In this document: in pieces, positions 55,441 to 64,000 of the stretch
Position numbering within the stretch: the stretch's first letter is position 1
Layout: every line of letters begins with the position of its first letter
From: Oceanospirillum maris DSM 6286
GTDB taxonomy: Bacteria; Pseudomonadota; Gammaproteobacteria; Pseudomonadales; Halomonadaceae
Assembly (NCBI RefSeq): GCF_000422865.1
Contig: NZ_KE383936.1
Location: 346,456 to 410,455, forward strand
Length of the DNA: 64,000 bases
Direction of reading: 5' to 3'
Translations under genes and position numbers: made by a program
The notes under the pieces: generated by a model
What the model saw: only the letters and a program-made list of their open reading frames with translations
Told to the model about the DNA's origin: nothing
Database searches by the model: none

Positions 55441-56872
55441 AGATAAAGTGGGTTATCAAGTACCAGAGATGCGCCGTATTCGTCGAGTTCATTTTGTTGG
55501 CATTGGTGGTGTTGGTATGTGCGGCATCGCAGAAGTGTTATTGAATCAGGGCTACTCTATCTCAGGCTCGGATCTTAAGAAATCCGCCAGTGTGCAGCGT
55601 TTGCTAGATTTAGGTGCTGAAGTATTTATCGGTCATGATGAATCTAATGTTTTTGGTGCAGATGTTATCGTAGTTTCAACGGCGATCAATACAGATAACC
55701 CTGAAATAGCCTGTGCGGTACAGCGCCGGATTCCTATTGTGCGTCGCGCTGAAATGTTAGCGGAGCTTATGCGCTTTCGTCACGGTATTGCCGTTGCAGG
55801 TACTCATGGTAAAACCACAACGACCAGCTTGATGGCGACGGTTTTAGCGGAAGGTAAGCTTGATCCTACCTTTGTGATTGGTGGGCGTCTCAATAGTGCT
55901 GGTAGCAATGCTCGACTGGGTGAGAGTCGCTATTTGGTTGCAGAAGCGGATGAAAGTGATGCTTCTTTTTTACACTTACAACCAATGGTTGCCATTGTCA
56001 CAAATATAGATGCTGATCATATGTCGACCTATGGCGGTGATTTTAACAAGCTTAAACAGACGTTTATCGATTTTTTACATAACCTGCCCTTCTATGGATT
56101 GGCAGTGATCTGTGTTGACGATCCTGTTGTTCGCGAGTTAATGCCAAAGATCAGTCGGCCTATTTTAACCTATGGCTTTAGTGATGATGCGGACTACCGT
56201 GTTGAAAATTTGATACAGAAAGGGCAAGTGATTCAGTTTACGGCTTGTCGTCCAGATGGCTATAAAGATCTTGACATAACGCTGAATATGCCTGGGCGAC
56301 ATAATGCCTTAAATGCGCTTGCGACCATTGCGGTTGCAACGGATGAAAATGTTAGCGATGAAGCGATTGTTGCTGGCTTAGCTCGATTTGACGGTGTTGG
56401 TCGTCGTTTCCAAGTATTGGGTCAACTTGAGCATGAACGTGGACAAGCAATGTTGGTTGATGATTACGGTCATCACCCAACAGAGGTTGAAGCAACTATT
56501 AAAGCCGTTCGTGGCGGATGGCCTGAAAAGCGTCTTGTAATGGTGTACCAACCCCATCGCTATAGTCGTACTCGTGACTTGTATGAAGATTTTGTGCAGG
56601 TTTTGTCAGGGGTAGATAAATTGCTCTTGATGGATGTTTATGCCGCAGGAGAAGAACCGATACCAGGGGCTGAAGGTCGAGCCCTAAGTCGTAGTATCCG
56701 TGAAAGAGGGCAGGTCGAGCCAATCTTTATTCCTGAAAAATCAGAGCTTAAGGCGATCCTAAAGTCTGTTCTACAGGATGGCGATATTCTCTTGCTACAG
56801 GGGGCAGGTGATATTGGTGGTTTGGCCGTGGATCTAGGTAATGACGGTCTTAAGGAGGTTGATGATGAATAA
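55433..56872 (+). CDS. murC: UDP-MurNAc:L-Ala ligase MurC
   Basis: 479-residue Mur ligase adding L-alanine. Conserved [27 protein letters not shown] at the N-terminus (the E. coli protein has the same VPEMRR; split here only for the match), ATP site [12 protein letters not shown], and [14 protein letters not shown]. The best start is TTG, which has GGAG 7 bases upstream and overlaps the murG stop by eight bases; the first ATG (55469) would cut the conserved VPE. GTG at 55448 is another option. Confidence 0.92.
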   Translation: MAEDKVGYQVPEMRRIRRVHFVGIGGVGMCGIAEVLLNQGYSISGSDLKKSASVQRLLDLGAEVFIGHDESNVFGADVIVVSTAINTDNPEIACAVQRRIPIVRRAEMLAELMRFRHGIAVAGTHGKTTTTSLMATVLAEGKLDPTFVIGGRLNSAGSNARLGESRYLVAEADESDASFLHLQPMVAIVTNIDADHMSTYGGDFNKLKQTFIDFLHNLPFYGLAVICVDDPVVRELMPKISRPILTYGFSDDADYRVENLIQKGQVIQFTACRPDGYKDLDITLNMPGRHNALNALATIAVATDENVSDEAIVAGLARFDGVGRRFQVLGQLEHERGQAMLVDDYGHHPTEVEATIKAVRGGWPEKRLVMVYQPHRYSRTRDLYEDFVQVLSGVDKLLLMDVYAAGEEPIPGAEGRALSRSIRERGQVEPIFIPEKSELKAILKSVLQDGDILLLQGAGDIGGLAVDLGNDGLKEVDDE

Positions 56873-57815
56873 GTTACTAAAAGAGCCTTCTGCTGATATG
56901 CGTGTTGCAGTTTTGTATGGCGGCATGTCTGCTGAGAGAGACGTATCGCTGAAAAGTGGTAGCGCTGTCATTGACGCGTTAAAAAGTGTGAATGTTGACG
57001 TTATCGGCATTGATATTCGAGTCGATAGTGATTGGCTGCAACAGTTGCAGCAGGCTCAGTTTGATATTGCCTTTTTGGCACTTCATGGTCGTGGTGGTGA
57101 AGACGGTACGATTCAAGGCTTACTGGATTGCTTAGGGATTCCTTACACCGGTAGTGGTGTTTTAGGCTCAGCTCTAGCGATGGATAAACTAAAAACCAAA
57201 CAAATTTGGCAAACATTAGGCTTGCCAACGCCACGTTACTCTTGGGTTGATGCAGAGACAAATCTTAATGATGTTTGGGATCAGCTAGGCGGCATGCCGC
57301 TTATGGTAAAGCCAGTCCATGAAGGTTCTAGCATTGGCATGTCTAAGGTTGATCATCTTGATCAGCTGAAAAGTGCCGTTGCTAAAGCCGCAGACCTAGA
57401 TAGCTGTATTTTAGTTGAGCAGTGGGTTCAGGGGCGGGAGTTTACTGTTGCGATTCTAAATGGTGAGGCTTTACCTGTTATAGGATTGGAAACCCATCAT
57501 CAATTCTATGATTACGAAGCTAAATATCTGGTTAACGATACACGTTACCTCTTGCCTTGTGGCTTGAGCGAAGAGCAAGAAAAATCCATTCAAGCGTTAT
57601 CACTTAATGCTTTTAATGTGGTGGGGTGTCAAGATTGGGGGCGAGTTGATCTGATGCTTGATGCTGACGGTCAGCCCCAGCTATTAGAAGTGAATACATT
57701 GCCGGGAATGACCGATCATAGCTTAGTGCCCATGGCGGCAAAGGCAAGAGGCTATAGTTTTGCTGAACTCGTTTTGGCTATTATTCAAGCGGCTAAGCAG
57801 CGTTATGGACTGTAA
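56865..57815 (+). CDS. ddlB: D-alanine--D-alanine ligase
   Basis: 316-residue ATP-grasp enzyme that makes D-Ala-D-Ala for Mur[21 protein letters not shown] at the N-terminus, [14 protein letters not shown] near residue 155, and [20 protein letters not shown] with the catalytic Ser/Glu region. AGGAGG lies 6 bases before the second of two adjacent ATG codons. It overlaps murC by eight bases. Confidence 0.95.
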   Translation: MNKLLKEPSADMRVAVLYGGMSAERDVSLKSGSAVIDALKSVNVDVIGIDIRVDSDWLQQLQQAQFDIAFLALHGRGGEDGTIQGLLDCLGIPYTGSGVLGSALAMDKLKTKQIWQTLGLPTPRYSWVDAETNLNDVWDQLGGMPLMVKPVHEGSSIGMSKVDHLDQLKSAVAKAADLDSCILVEQWVQGREFTVAILNGEALPVIGLETHHQFYDYEAKYLVNDTRYLLPCGLSEEQEKSIQALSLNAFNVVGCQDWGRVDLMLDADGQPQLLEVNTLPGMTDHSLVPMAAKARGYSFAELVLAIIQAAKQRYGL

Positions 57816-57855
57816 GTCTTAATATCACTGAAAATATAAATAGATTGGAGTCTGT

Positions 57856-58554
57856 GTGTTTAATCTGCCTTGGCGTATCCACTGGCTTAACCCTTTGGTT
57901 CTAACTGCTGTCTTTGTTTTGTGTGTTGCCGCAGCTAAGGGGGTGCAACCTCTATTTTATTGGCCTGTTGAAGGGGTTAAGGTGATCGGGGCAATGGAGC
58001 GTTTAGAGCAAAAAAAACTGCAGTATGCTTTGGCGGATTCGTTGGCAGAAGGTTTTTTGGCCTCAGACTTAGATAATGTTAAAGATTCCGTTGAATCTTT
58101 ACCCTGGGTTGGCAGCGCTAAAGTACGGCGTTTATGGCCTGAACAGATTGAAGTTGTGCTGTCTGAAAAAAAGCCCGTCGCAAATTGGTTGCAAAATGGC
58201 TTCCTTGACTCTAATCTAGTTGCCTTTTTCCCAGCGGATTACTCGGGCTTTGAAAGTTTACCTAAATTAGCTGGGCCTGTAGGGTCGGAGCGAAAAGTAT
58301 GGGAGTTTTATCAAGCTGTTTCTCAGCAAATGGATGTGTTAGAGGTGCAAGTTGATGTGGTTTCTATGGCAAAACATGGGGCTTGGTCGCTGCACTTAAA
58401 AAATGGACCATGGATACTTTTAGGTAAAGATCAAACACGTGAGCGTCTAAAACGTTTAAACTCAGTTTATACCAGCTTAAATAACCGTTGGGAGGAGGTT
58501 CGTTTGATTGATATGCGATACCCTAACGGTTTTTCTGTTGAATGGACGCAATAG
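57856..58554 (+). CDS. ftsQ: Cell division protein FtsQ
   Basis: 232-residue bitopic divisome protein. A short cytoplasmic N-terminus, one membrane segment (PLVLTAVFVLCVAAAKGV), a POTRA domain (VEGVKVIGAMERLEQKKL... WVGSAKVRRLWPEQIEVVLSEKKP) and a beta domain that contacts FtsB and FtsL. It is shorter than the E. coli protein (276), mostly at the two ends. The start is GTG with TTGGAG in front. Confidence 0.9.
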   Translation: MFNLPWRIHWLNPLVLTAVFVLCVAAAKGVQPLFYWPVEGVKVIGAMERLEQKKLQYALADSLAEGFLASDLDNVKDSVESLPWVGSAKVRRLWPEQIEVVLSEKKPVANWLQNGFLDSNLVAFFPADYSGFESLPKLAGPVGSERKVWEFYQAVSQQMDVLEVQVDVVSMAKHGAWSLHLKNGPWILLGKDQTRERLKRLNSVYTSLNNRWEEVRLIDMRYPNGFSVEWTQ

Positions 58555-58580
58555 AATTTATAATCTACGGCACTATTTAA

Positions 58581-58629
58581 ATTATCCTAAATTATCTTAA
58601 GTTGTACTTTAATATTATCTTAAGTTTTA
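58581..58629 (+). repeat. Three ATTATCYTAA repeats upstream of ftsA
   Basis: ATTATCCTAA at 58581, ATTATCTTAAGTTGTA at 58591 and ATTATCTTAAGTTTTA at 58614, in the 114-base gap between ftsQ and ftsA. The last ends 40 bases before the ftsA start. Spacing of about one and two helical turns would suit a DNA-binding protein, but no known site matches. Confidence 0.5.
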
Positions 58630-58668
58630 TTTCGGTTTACGTTAAGCGTTGAGGAGATTGCCCGGCTT

Positions 58669-59940
58669 ATGGCTGCAAACATGACAAATAACAATATGGT
58701 TGTCGGGCTTGATATCGGAACATCAAAAATTGTTGCTATTGTCGGCCATCGAACTGAAGACGGTGAAGTTGAAATAGTGGGTATCGGTTCTCATCCCTCC
58801 CGTGGGCTGAAAAAAGGCGTCGTCATTAATATTGAGTCTACGGTGCTTTCGATTCAGCGAGCGATTGAAGAAGCAGAATTAATGGCTGGCTGTAATATAC
58901 ATTCTGTGAATGTTGGTATAGCAGGCAGTCATATTCGTAGTATGAACTCTGATGGTGTTGCCTCTACATCAAACCGTGAGGTGACAGAGGATGATATTGA
59001 CCGTGTGGTGAGCTCTGCCCGCGAAAAGGCAACATCACGCATAACGACTGATCAAGATATCATTCATGTTATTCCTCAGGAATACACGATTGACCAGCAT
59101 GAAGGCATTAAAGAGCCGCTAGGTATGTCGGGCCGTGAGATTAAGGTTCAGGTTCATTTAGTGACCGCCGCGGTTAATGCTATCCAGAATATCGTTAAGT
59201 GCGTCGGACGATGCGGGCTAGAGGTTGATGGCATTATTTTGGAGCAACTTGCCTCCAGTTATGCCGTACTTAACCAAGATGAGCAGGAATTAGGTGTCTG
59301 CCTTATTGATGTTGGTGGTGGAACTACTGATATTGCCATTTTCACTGAAGGTGCTATTAAGCACACTTCGGTTATCCCTATTGCGGGCGACCAAGTGACG
59401 AATGATATTGCGATGGCCCTACGTACGCCAACGCAAAATGCTGAAGAGATTAAAATAAAATATGCATGTGCACTAACGCAGCTTGCGAGTGAAGATCACG
59501 TTTTTCAGGTGCCTAGTGTTGGAGAGCGGCCCCCACAGGAATTATCACGTCAGCGATTAGCTGAAGTGGTAGAGCCTCGCTATGAAGAACTTTTTACTCT
59601 AGTACTCGATGAAATTCGTCGAAGTGGCTACGAAGAGCTTATTCCTGCAGGAATAGTGCTCACAGGTGGAACCTCTAAGATGGAAGGCGTTGTTCAGCTT
59701 GCAGAAGAAATTTTCCATATGCAAGTTAGGGTGGCGTCCCCTAGTAATATTAAGGGATTATCGGATGTTGTTGGAAATCCGATATACTCTACAGGTGTAG
59801 GACTTCTGATATACGGTCTGGAAAATACCAGTGCGACATCTTCTCGCACACCCTATGTCGAAGAGCATTCATCCTCTATTGAAGGCGATGATGCAAGCAT
59901 CGTTGACAAAATTAGAGGTTGGTTCAAGGGAAACTTCTAA
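58669..59940 (+). CDS. ftsA: Cell division protein FtsA
   Basis: 423-residue actin-like ATPase that anchors FtsZ to the membrane. VVGLDIGTSKIVAIVG phosphate loop, GVCLIDVGGGTTDIAIF, GIVLTGGTSKMEG, and a C-terminal amphipathic membrane helix (DKIRGWFKGNF). GAGGAG lies 12 bases before the chosen ATG, rather far; an ATG 12 bases further in is a possible start. Confidence 0.96.
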   Translation: MAANMTNNNMVVGLDIGTSKIVAIVGHRTEDGEVEIVGIGSHPSRGLKKGVVINIESTVLSIQRAIEEAELMAGCNIHSVNVGIAGSHIRSMNSDGVASTSNREVTEDDIDRVVSSAREKATSRITTDQDIIHVIPQEYTIDQHEGIKEPLGMSGREIKVQVHLVTAAVNAIQNIVKCVGRCGLEVDGIILEQLASSYAVLNQDEQELGVCLIDVGGGTTDIAIFTEGAIKHTSVIPIAGDQVTNDIAMALRTPTQNAEEIKIKYACALTQLASEDHVFQVPSVGERPPQELSRQRLAEVVEPRYEELFTLVLDEIRRSGYEELIPAGIVLTGGTSKMEGVVQLAEEIFHMQVRVASPSNIKGLSDVVGNPIYSTGVGLLIYGLENTSATSSRTPYVEEHSSSIEGDDASIVDKIRGWFKGNF

Positions 59941-59977
59941 TTTAAGCTGCGTTTAGTGCGTTTGAGGAGACTGAAAT

Positions 59978-61156
59978 ATGTTTGAAATTTTAGATAATGC
60001 AGCAAACGCCAATGCTGTCATCAAAGTCGTTGGTGTTGGTGGTGGTGGTGGTAATGCGGTTACCCATATGCTTCGTCATAATGTTGAAGGTGTCGATTTT
60101 ATTGTTGCAAACACGGATGCTCAAGCGCTGAAGAAAGTTGAAGCGAAGAGTATTCTGCAACTAGGAAGCGAGCTAACAAAAGGTCTTGGCGCTGGTGCGA
60201 ATCCAGAAGTTGGCCGTCAGGCGGCTTTAGAGGATCGTGAGCGAATTGCAGAGCTGCTTAATGGTTCTGATATGGTTTTTATTGCTGCGGGCATGGGTGG
60301 TGGTACCGGTACCGGTGGCGCGCCAGTGATTGCAGAAGTTGCCCGTGAACTTGGTATTTTAACCGTTGCGGTTGTTACAAAGCCGTTTCCGTTTGAAGGC
60401 CGTAAGCGTATGGCTATTGCGGATGAAGGGATTCGGGCGTTATCTGAGCATGTCGATTCTCTAATCACTATTCCTAATGAGAAATTGCTGACCGCTCTTG
60501 GTAAAAATACCAGTCTGTTGCAGGCATTTGGCGAAGCGAATAATGTGTTATTAGGCGCTGTGCAAGGTATTGCTGACTTGATTACACGCCCAGGCATGAT
60601 TAACGTCGATTTCGCCGATGTGCGTACGGTTATGTCTGAAAAGGGCATGGCAATGATGGGCACAGGTACTGCAAGTGGTGAAAATCGTGCAATTGAGGCA
60701 ACAGAGAAAGCGATCCGTAGTCCTCTGTTAGAAGATATTGATCTACGGGATGCTCGGGGTATTTTGGTTAATATTTCAGCAGGCTCTGATTTCTCTATTG
60801 GTGAATTTACTGCGGTGGGTGACTTGCTGGATGAGTTCTCATCTGAGCACTCAACTGTTGTGATTGGTACTTCAATTGATCCTGAAATGGATAGTAATGA
60901 TGAAGTGAAAGTGACAGTTGTTGCTGCTGGGTTAGAGCAAGATCGTGTTCGAGCCGAAGTGCCTACCAAACCTGTTGCACCTGTTAAGCCTCCTGTATCT
61001 ACCGCTCCTGTGGATTACACAAAGCTTGATCGTCAGCCAGCAATGACCCGTAAAGGTCAGGATGCTAATGCCTCTGCGGTTAAGAAGCAGGCTGAAGGTA
61101 AGACTGATATGGATTATTTGGATATTCCAGCATTTTTGCGTCGCCAAGCGGATTAG
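59978..61156 (+). CDS. ftsZ: Cell division protein FtsZ
   Basis: 392-residue tubulin-like GTPase forming the Z ring. GTP-binding AAGMGGGTGTGGAP with GGGTGTG at 107-113, VVGVGGGGGNAV near 18, T7 loop NVDFADVRTVM, a variable linker (about 320-375) and the conserved tail DYLDIPAFLRRQAD that binds FtsA and ZipA. GGAG precedes the ATG. It is followed by lpxC in its own leader. Confidence 0.98.
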   Translation: MFEILDNAANANAVIKVVGVGGGGGNAVTHMLRHNVEGVDFIVANTDAQALKKVEAKSILQLGSELTKGLGAGANPEVGRQAALEDRERIAELLNGSDMVFIAAGMGGGTGTGGAPVIAEVARELGILTVAVVTKPFPFEGRKRMAIADEGIRALSEHVDSLITIPNEKLLTALGKNTSLLQAFGEANNVLLGAVQGIADLITRPGMINVDFADVRTVMSEKGMAMMGTGTASGENRAIEATEKAIRSPLLEDIDLRDARGILVNISAGSDFSIGEFTAVGDLLDEFSSEHSTVVIGTSIDPEMDSNDEVKVTVVAAGLEQDRVRAEVPTKPVAPVKPPVSTAPVDYTKLDRQPAMTRKGQDANASAVKKQAEGKTDMDYLDIPAFLRRQAD

Positions 61157-61181
61157 AATTATTCGCTATAGGCTGTTTAAA

Positions 61182-61210
61182 TTAATTTAATTATTAATTT
61201 ATGACATAAT
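61182..61210 (+). promoter_or_regulatory. Candidate lpxC promoter
   Basis: TTAATT, a 17-base spacer, then CATAAT, in a very A/T-rich stretch. The same stretch holds an inverted repeat AAATTAAT-TTAATT-ATTAATTT (61179-61200) that could act as an UP element. Match is moderate. Confidence 0.4.
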
Positions 61211-61247
61211 ATGCACAAAAATGAAACAAACCTAATGGTTGTTTTCT

Positions 61248-61266
61248 TATGGTATCTGTTACCATA
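61248..61266 (+). other. Inverted repeat in the lpxC leader
   Basis: TATGGTA-TCTGT-TACCATA, perfect 7-base arms, 33 bases before the lpxC start. It may be an operator or an mRNA hairpin. Confidence 0.5.
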
Positions 61267-61299
61267 CGAAGACCTCCTCTACGATGAAAAGAAATTGGC

Positions 61300-62211
61300 A
61301 TGATTAAACAGCGGACTTTAAAGAATACAATTCGGGCAACAGGTGTTGGGCTTCACTCAGGCGAGAAAGTTTATCTGACCTTGCGTCCTGCCGCTGTAGA
61401 TACCGGTATTGTTTTTCGTCGTACTGACTTGGATCCTGTTGTTGAAATTAAAGCAACAGCCACCAATGTTAGTGAAACAACACTGTCGACAACGATCTCT
61501 CAAGGGGATGTTAAAGTTGGCACGGTTGAGCATTTGCTTTCAGCGCTTGCTGGCTTAGGGATTGATAACCTGTATGTTGAAGTTAGCGCGCCTGAAGTAC
61601 CCATTATGGATGGCAGCTCTGGCCCTTTTGTCTTTCTCGTGCAATCGGCAGGTATTAATGAGCAGGATGCGGCTAAAAGATTTATTCGTATCAAGCAACC
61701 GATAACAGTTGAGGATGGTGATAAGAAGGCTTCTTTTCTTCCCTATAACGGATTTAAAGTTTCTTTTGCAATAGATTTTGACCATCCTGTTTTTGCTTCA
61801 CAACGGCAAGAAATATCGATCGATTTTTCTAGCACTTCATTTGTTAAAGAAGTAAGTCGTGCGCGTACTTTTGGCTTTATGCAAGATATAGAATTTTTGC
61901 GCTCTAAGAATCTAGCGCTTGGCGGTAGCATGGATAATGCGATCGTTGTTGATGAATACAGCATCTTGAATGAAGATGGCTTGCGTTATGAAGATGAGTT
62001 TGTACGTCATAAAGTGCTTGATGCCATTGGTGACCTTTATTTGCTAGGTTATGGCCTAGTTGGAGAGTTCCAGGGTGTGAAGTCCGGACATGGCCTGAAT
62101 AACAGACTATTGCGTGAACTGTTAGCCGATGAGAATTCATACGAAGTTATTACGTTTGAAGAATCTGAAGAGTCGCCTATTTCTTATATGAAGCCTGCAG
62201 CAGCGGTCTAA
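61300..62211 (+). CDS. lpxC: UDP-3-O-acyl-N-acetylglucosamine deacetylase LpxC
   Basis: 303-residue zinc enzyme that commits UDP-acyl-GlcNAc to lipid A. First domain has [16 protein letters not shown] (zinc His) and [11 protein letters not shown]; the second has [15 protein letters not shown] (zinc His and Asp) and [12 protein letters not shown] (catalytic His). In E. coli its level is set by FtsH cleavage at the C-terminus; the tail here ends AAAV, which is similar to the LAAV-like degron. It follows ftsZ as usual. Confidence 0.96.
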   Translation: MIKQRTLKNTIRATGVGLHSGEKVYLTLRPAAVDTGIVFRRTDLDPVVEIKATATNVSETTLSTTISQGDVKVGTVEHLLSALAGLGIDNLYVEVSAPEVPIMDGSSGPFVFLVQSAGINEQDAAKRFIRIKQPITVEDGDKKASFLPYNGFKVSFAIDFDHPVFASQRQEISIDFSSTSFVKEVSRARTFGFMQDIEFLRSKNLALGGSMDNAIVVDEYSILNEDGLRYEDEFVRHKVLDAIGDLYLLGYGLVGEFQGVKSGHGLNNRLLRELLADENSYEVITFEESEESPISYMKPAAAV

Positions 62212-62255
62212 TGTGATCGTTGATTGGATATAAAAAAATTGAATTGACATAAAAT

Positions 62256-62278
62256 AGCCTCCGCAAGGAGGCTTTTTT
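62256..62278 (+). terminator. lpxC terminator
   Basis: AGCCTCC stem, GCAA tetraloop, GGAGGCT, then T run. Confidence 0.88.
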
Positions 62279-62331
62279 ATATATTTAATGATTACCTGAC
62301 CAAGCTCTTCTTGCTAGTGCTTTTGCCGAGA

Positions 62332-62790
62332 TCAGTTTGGATGGCGCATATGGTAGGCGAGTTTGGTAAGGCTATCTTTTAATTTCTGATCTGAGCATTG
62401 CTCAACGGCCAAATCAATCTCTTTTGCAATGCGCTCGGAGCGGTGAGGATGTTCGATTTCGGCTTTAACTGGGCTATGCTTTGCGGGTCGAACCTTAATC
62501 GTCACTTTTTCAATCCGTGCCCAGCTATACATTTGATTTATTTTTTGTATTACTTGGCGTTGTTGAAGTCTAAGCCTTGTTAACAGGGCGGCAGAAGTGA
62601 TGTGAATGACAACTTCAGAGCGACTAATGTTGGCGACTTTAGCCCTTGATGCCATAGCTGAAGGTAATAAAAAGGATATTTCTGTATCTAATTGTTTCAG
62701 AACATCCGCTTTGTGCCACAGCTTTGCCAGTAAGGTATTTTCTTTGTTAATAATCTCATTCAGGCGTTTTGTCGAACGATGTGATCGCAT
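62332..62790 (-). CDS. dciA: DciA family protein (DUF721)
   Basis: 152 residues. The N-terminal KH-like domain (LNEIINKENTLLAKLWHKADVLKQL... SRSEVVIHITSAALLTRLRLQQRQV) is the DUF721 family, whose members (DciA) load or support the replicative helicase DnaB in most bacteria without DnaC. The basic linker and polar C-terminal tail are variable. It lies on the minus strand between lpxC and the M23 peptidase, the same neighbours as in Pseudomonas. Confidence 0.85.
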   Translation of the reverse strand: MRSHRSTKRLNEIINKENTLLAKLWHKADVLKQLDTEISFLLPSAMASRAKVANISRSEVVIHITSAALLTRLRLQQRQVIQKINQMYSWARIEKVTIKVRPAKHSPVKAEIEHPHRSERIAKEIDLAVEQCSDQKLKDSLTKLAYHMRHPN

Positions 62791-62858
62791 ATACTGTGTC
62801 TGCTAATGGGTCAAGTAAAAAAGTATTTTGTATACGGAAATAAAAAAAGGTTGGTTTG

Positions 62859-63788
62859 ATGAATATCGTAATTTTAAATGATAACCACTCAGCGTCAAAA
62901 AACCTATGCATCTCAGGCTGGATGATGGGCTTTTTATTGACGGTATTCATTATCGCCCCTCTTTCTATTGGTGGTGCTGGTCTTTACTTTACACTGAATA
63001 ATGAAGCACCTCTACTGACAGAGGAGTCTGCACAGGAGTGGTTGGATGATATCCGTCAGCAAAAAACAGATATTGATCTTTTGCGCCGTAACTCCCAAGA
63101 GCAACTTGATGCTCTGACGGTTCGCATTGCTGAACTGCAGGCTCGCCTTGTTCGACTTGATGCTTTAGGCAAGCGCTTGACTCATATTGCAGATCTTGAA
63201 GAGGGTGAGTTTGACTTTGATCGCACTCCTCCTGTGGGTGGGCCTGAAACCCTTGAAATGGGTGTTAGCGTGGATGTCGATGATTTTGTTTCAACTATTG
63301 ATGATTTAGCTCGTACAATTGATGATCGTGAACAACAACTCCAAGTGATTGAGTCGCTGCTTGGTAGCCGTAAAATCCAAGATGATGTGTTTATTGCGGG
63401 TCGACCTATAAAGAAAGGCTGGCTATCGTCTAAATACGGTAAGCGGACAGACCCTTTTACTGGGCGTATTGCTTGGCATGATGGTGTTGATTTTGCTGGT
63501 AAAGATGGATCTGATGTTATTGCTGTAGCGGCCGGTGTTATAACTTGGGCCGCACCTCGTTACGGTTATGGCATTCTTGTTGAAATAGATCATGGTGGAG
63601 GCTATACCACTCGCTACGCTCATAGTAAAAAAGCGTTAGTTAAAGCAGGGGATATTGTAAGCAAGGGACAGGTAATCGCATTACTGGGAAGTAGTGGCCG
63701 TTCAACTGGCCCACACGTTCATTATGAAGTAAGACATCGCGGTCGATCTGTCGATCCTGCCAAATTTATTTATCGCGCGAGTCGATAA
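62859..63788 (+). CDS. M23 family metallopeptidase, membrane-anchored
   Basis: 309 residues. One N-terminal membrane segment (WMMGFLLTVFIIAPLSIGGAGLYF), a coiled coil (about 45-110) and a C-terminal LytM/M23 domain with zinc ligands in WHDGVDFAG (His and Asp) and PHVHYEVRH (His). It likely cleaves peptidoglycan peptides or regulates amidases; the zinc-site residues look complete, so it may be active. An ATG preceded by AAAGG is chosen. Between dciA and secA, as in Pseudomonas. Confidence 0.88.
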   Translation: MNIVILNDNHSASKNLCISGWMMGFLLTVFIIAPLSIGGAGLYFTLNNEAPLLTEESAQEWLDDIRQQKTDIDLLRRNSQEQLDALTVRIAELQARLVRLDALGKRLTHIADLEEGEFDFDRTPPVGGPETLEMGVSVDVDDFVSTIDDLARTIDDREQQLQVIESLLGSRKIQDDVFIAGRPIKKGWLSSKYGKRTDPFTGRIAWHDGVDFAGKDGSDVIAVAAGVITWAAPRYGYGILVEIDHGGGYTTRYAHSKKALVKAGDIVSKGQVIALLGSSGRSTGPHVHYEVRHRGRSVDPAKFIYRASR

Positions 63789-63804
63789 ACCCCTTCAGAA
63801 TCAT

Positions 63805-63842
63805 TTCTGCCCGCATAAGTACGTGTTACTATGCGGGCAGAA
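63805..63842 (+). terminator. Hairpin between the M23 gene and secA
   Basis: TTCTGCCCGCATA / TATGCGGGCAGAA, perfect 13-base arms with a 12-base loop, followed by TTTATA. The T run is short, so termination may be partial. Confidence 0.7.
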
Positions 63843-63900
63843 TTTATATATTTTCCCACGCCTTAACGTCCTAGCGCGTTCTCATTGCTGAAGAAAAAAC

Positions 63901-64000
63901 ATGGTTGCATCTCTTTTAAAAAAAATTATTGGTACTAAAAACGACCGTGAACTGAAGCGGTTGGGTAAGATTGTTAACAAAATCAATAGCCTTGAAGATC
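63901..64000 (+). CDS. secA: Protein translocase ATPase SecA, N-terminal fragment
   Basis: First 33 residues ([20 protein letters not shown] then [13 protein letters not shown]), typical of the SecA N-terminal helix that contacts the membrane. The gene runs out of the window. Order M23 peptidase-secA is as in Pseudomonas. Confidence 0.88.
   Translation, partial: MVASLLKKIIGTKNDRELKRLGKIVNKINSLED

Noticed and set aside
60217-60969. 250-residue open frame antisense to ftsZ
   Set aside because: It is a mirror of ftsZ codon use, with Ser/Ile-rich low-complexity sequence, no ribosome site and no known motif.

Overview
The window is a chromosomal core-genome segment of a gammaproteobacterium, most likely a marine member of the Oceanospirillales/Pseudomonas side of the class. 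I infer this from gene order: rsmA-apaG-apaH-glpE, cca-folK-folB-tsaD facing rpsU-dnaG-rpoD, comF facing bioB-bioF-bioH-bioC-bioD, rplM-rpsI-petABC-sspAB, diaA-yraN-lpoA facing rsmI-rnpB, and the full dcw division cluster running into lpxC, dciA, an M23 peptidase and secA. Base composition looks moderate (not computed). I see no prophage, insertion sequence, CRISPR array or defence island.

Layout: 1-2 kb is RNA and nucleotide housekeeping (rsmA end, apaG, apaH, glpE). 2-4.5 kb (minus) is a small flagellar outer-membrane module: an unnamed lipoprotein, flgP and flgT, preceded by a near-consensus sigma-28 promoter. 4.6-7.7 kb holds cca, folK, folB and tsaD. 7.9-12.2 kb is the macromolecular synthesis cluster rpsU-dnaG-rpoD, followed by an unrecognised acidic protein. 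13.3-17.3 kb carries two paralogous 600-residue acyl-CoA dehydrogenases; a PsrA-type operator precedes the first. Two identical tRNA-Leu(TAG) genes follow. 18-22.7 kb (minus) is the biotin operon, with bioH and bioC fused into one gene and a BirA-type operator over the bioB promoter. 22.8-33 kb holds comF, srkA, an mltC-type transglycosylase, an orphan secreted protein, folE-folX with two small redox/OB-fold proteins, an outer-membrane barrel, degS/algW, a NIF3 protein and zapG. 33.4-39.7 kb holds zapE, rplM-rpsI, petABC and sspAB. 39.7-44 kb holds diaA, yraN, lpoA, rsmI and rnpB. 44.2-64 kb is dcw (rsmH to ftsZ), lpxC, dciA, an M23 peptidase and the start of secA.

How the genes work together: the right third builds the septum and cell wall (precursor synthesis by MurC-G, MraY and Ddl; divisome FtsL, I, W, Q, A, Z), and other cell-wall or division factors are scattered to its left (LpoA, MltC-like, ZapE, ZapG). 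The pterin/folate genes sit in two places (folB-folK and folE-folX). The biotin and acyl-CoA dehydrogenase genes form two fatty-acid-linked blocks, each with its own predicted operator.

Most of the window is ordinary. The less expected items are: the sigma-28-controlled unknown lipoprotein beside flgP; the BioH-BioC fusion; the missing mraZ, with a nested inverted-repeat element in its place ahead of rsmH; an orphan secreted protein that resembles the TraB/VirB10 beta domain; and several unexplained palindromes and short tandem repeats in intergenic regions. No single locus stands out as a clearly new multi-gene system.
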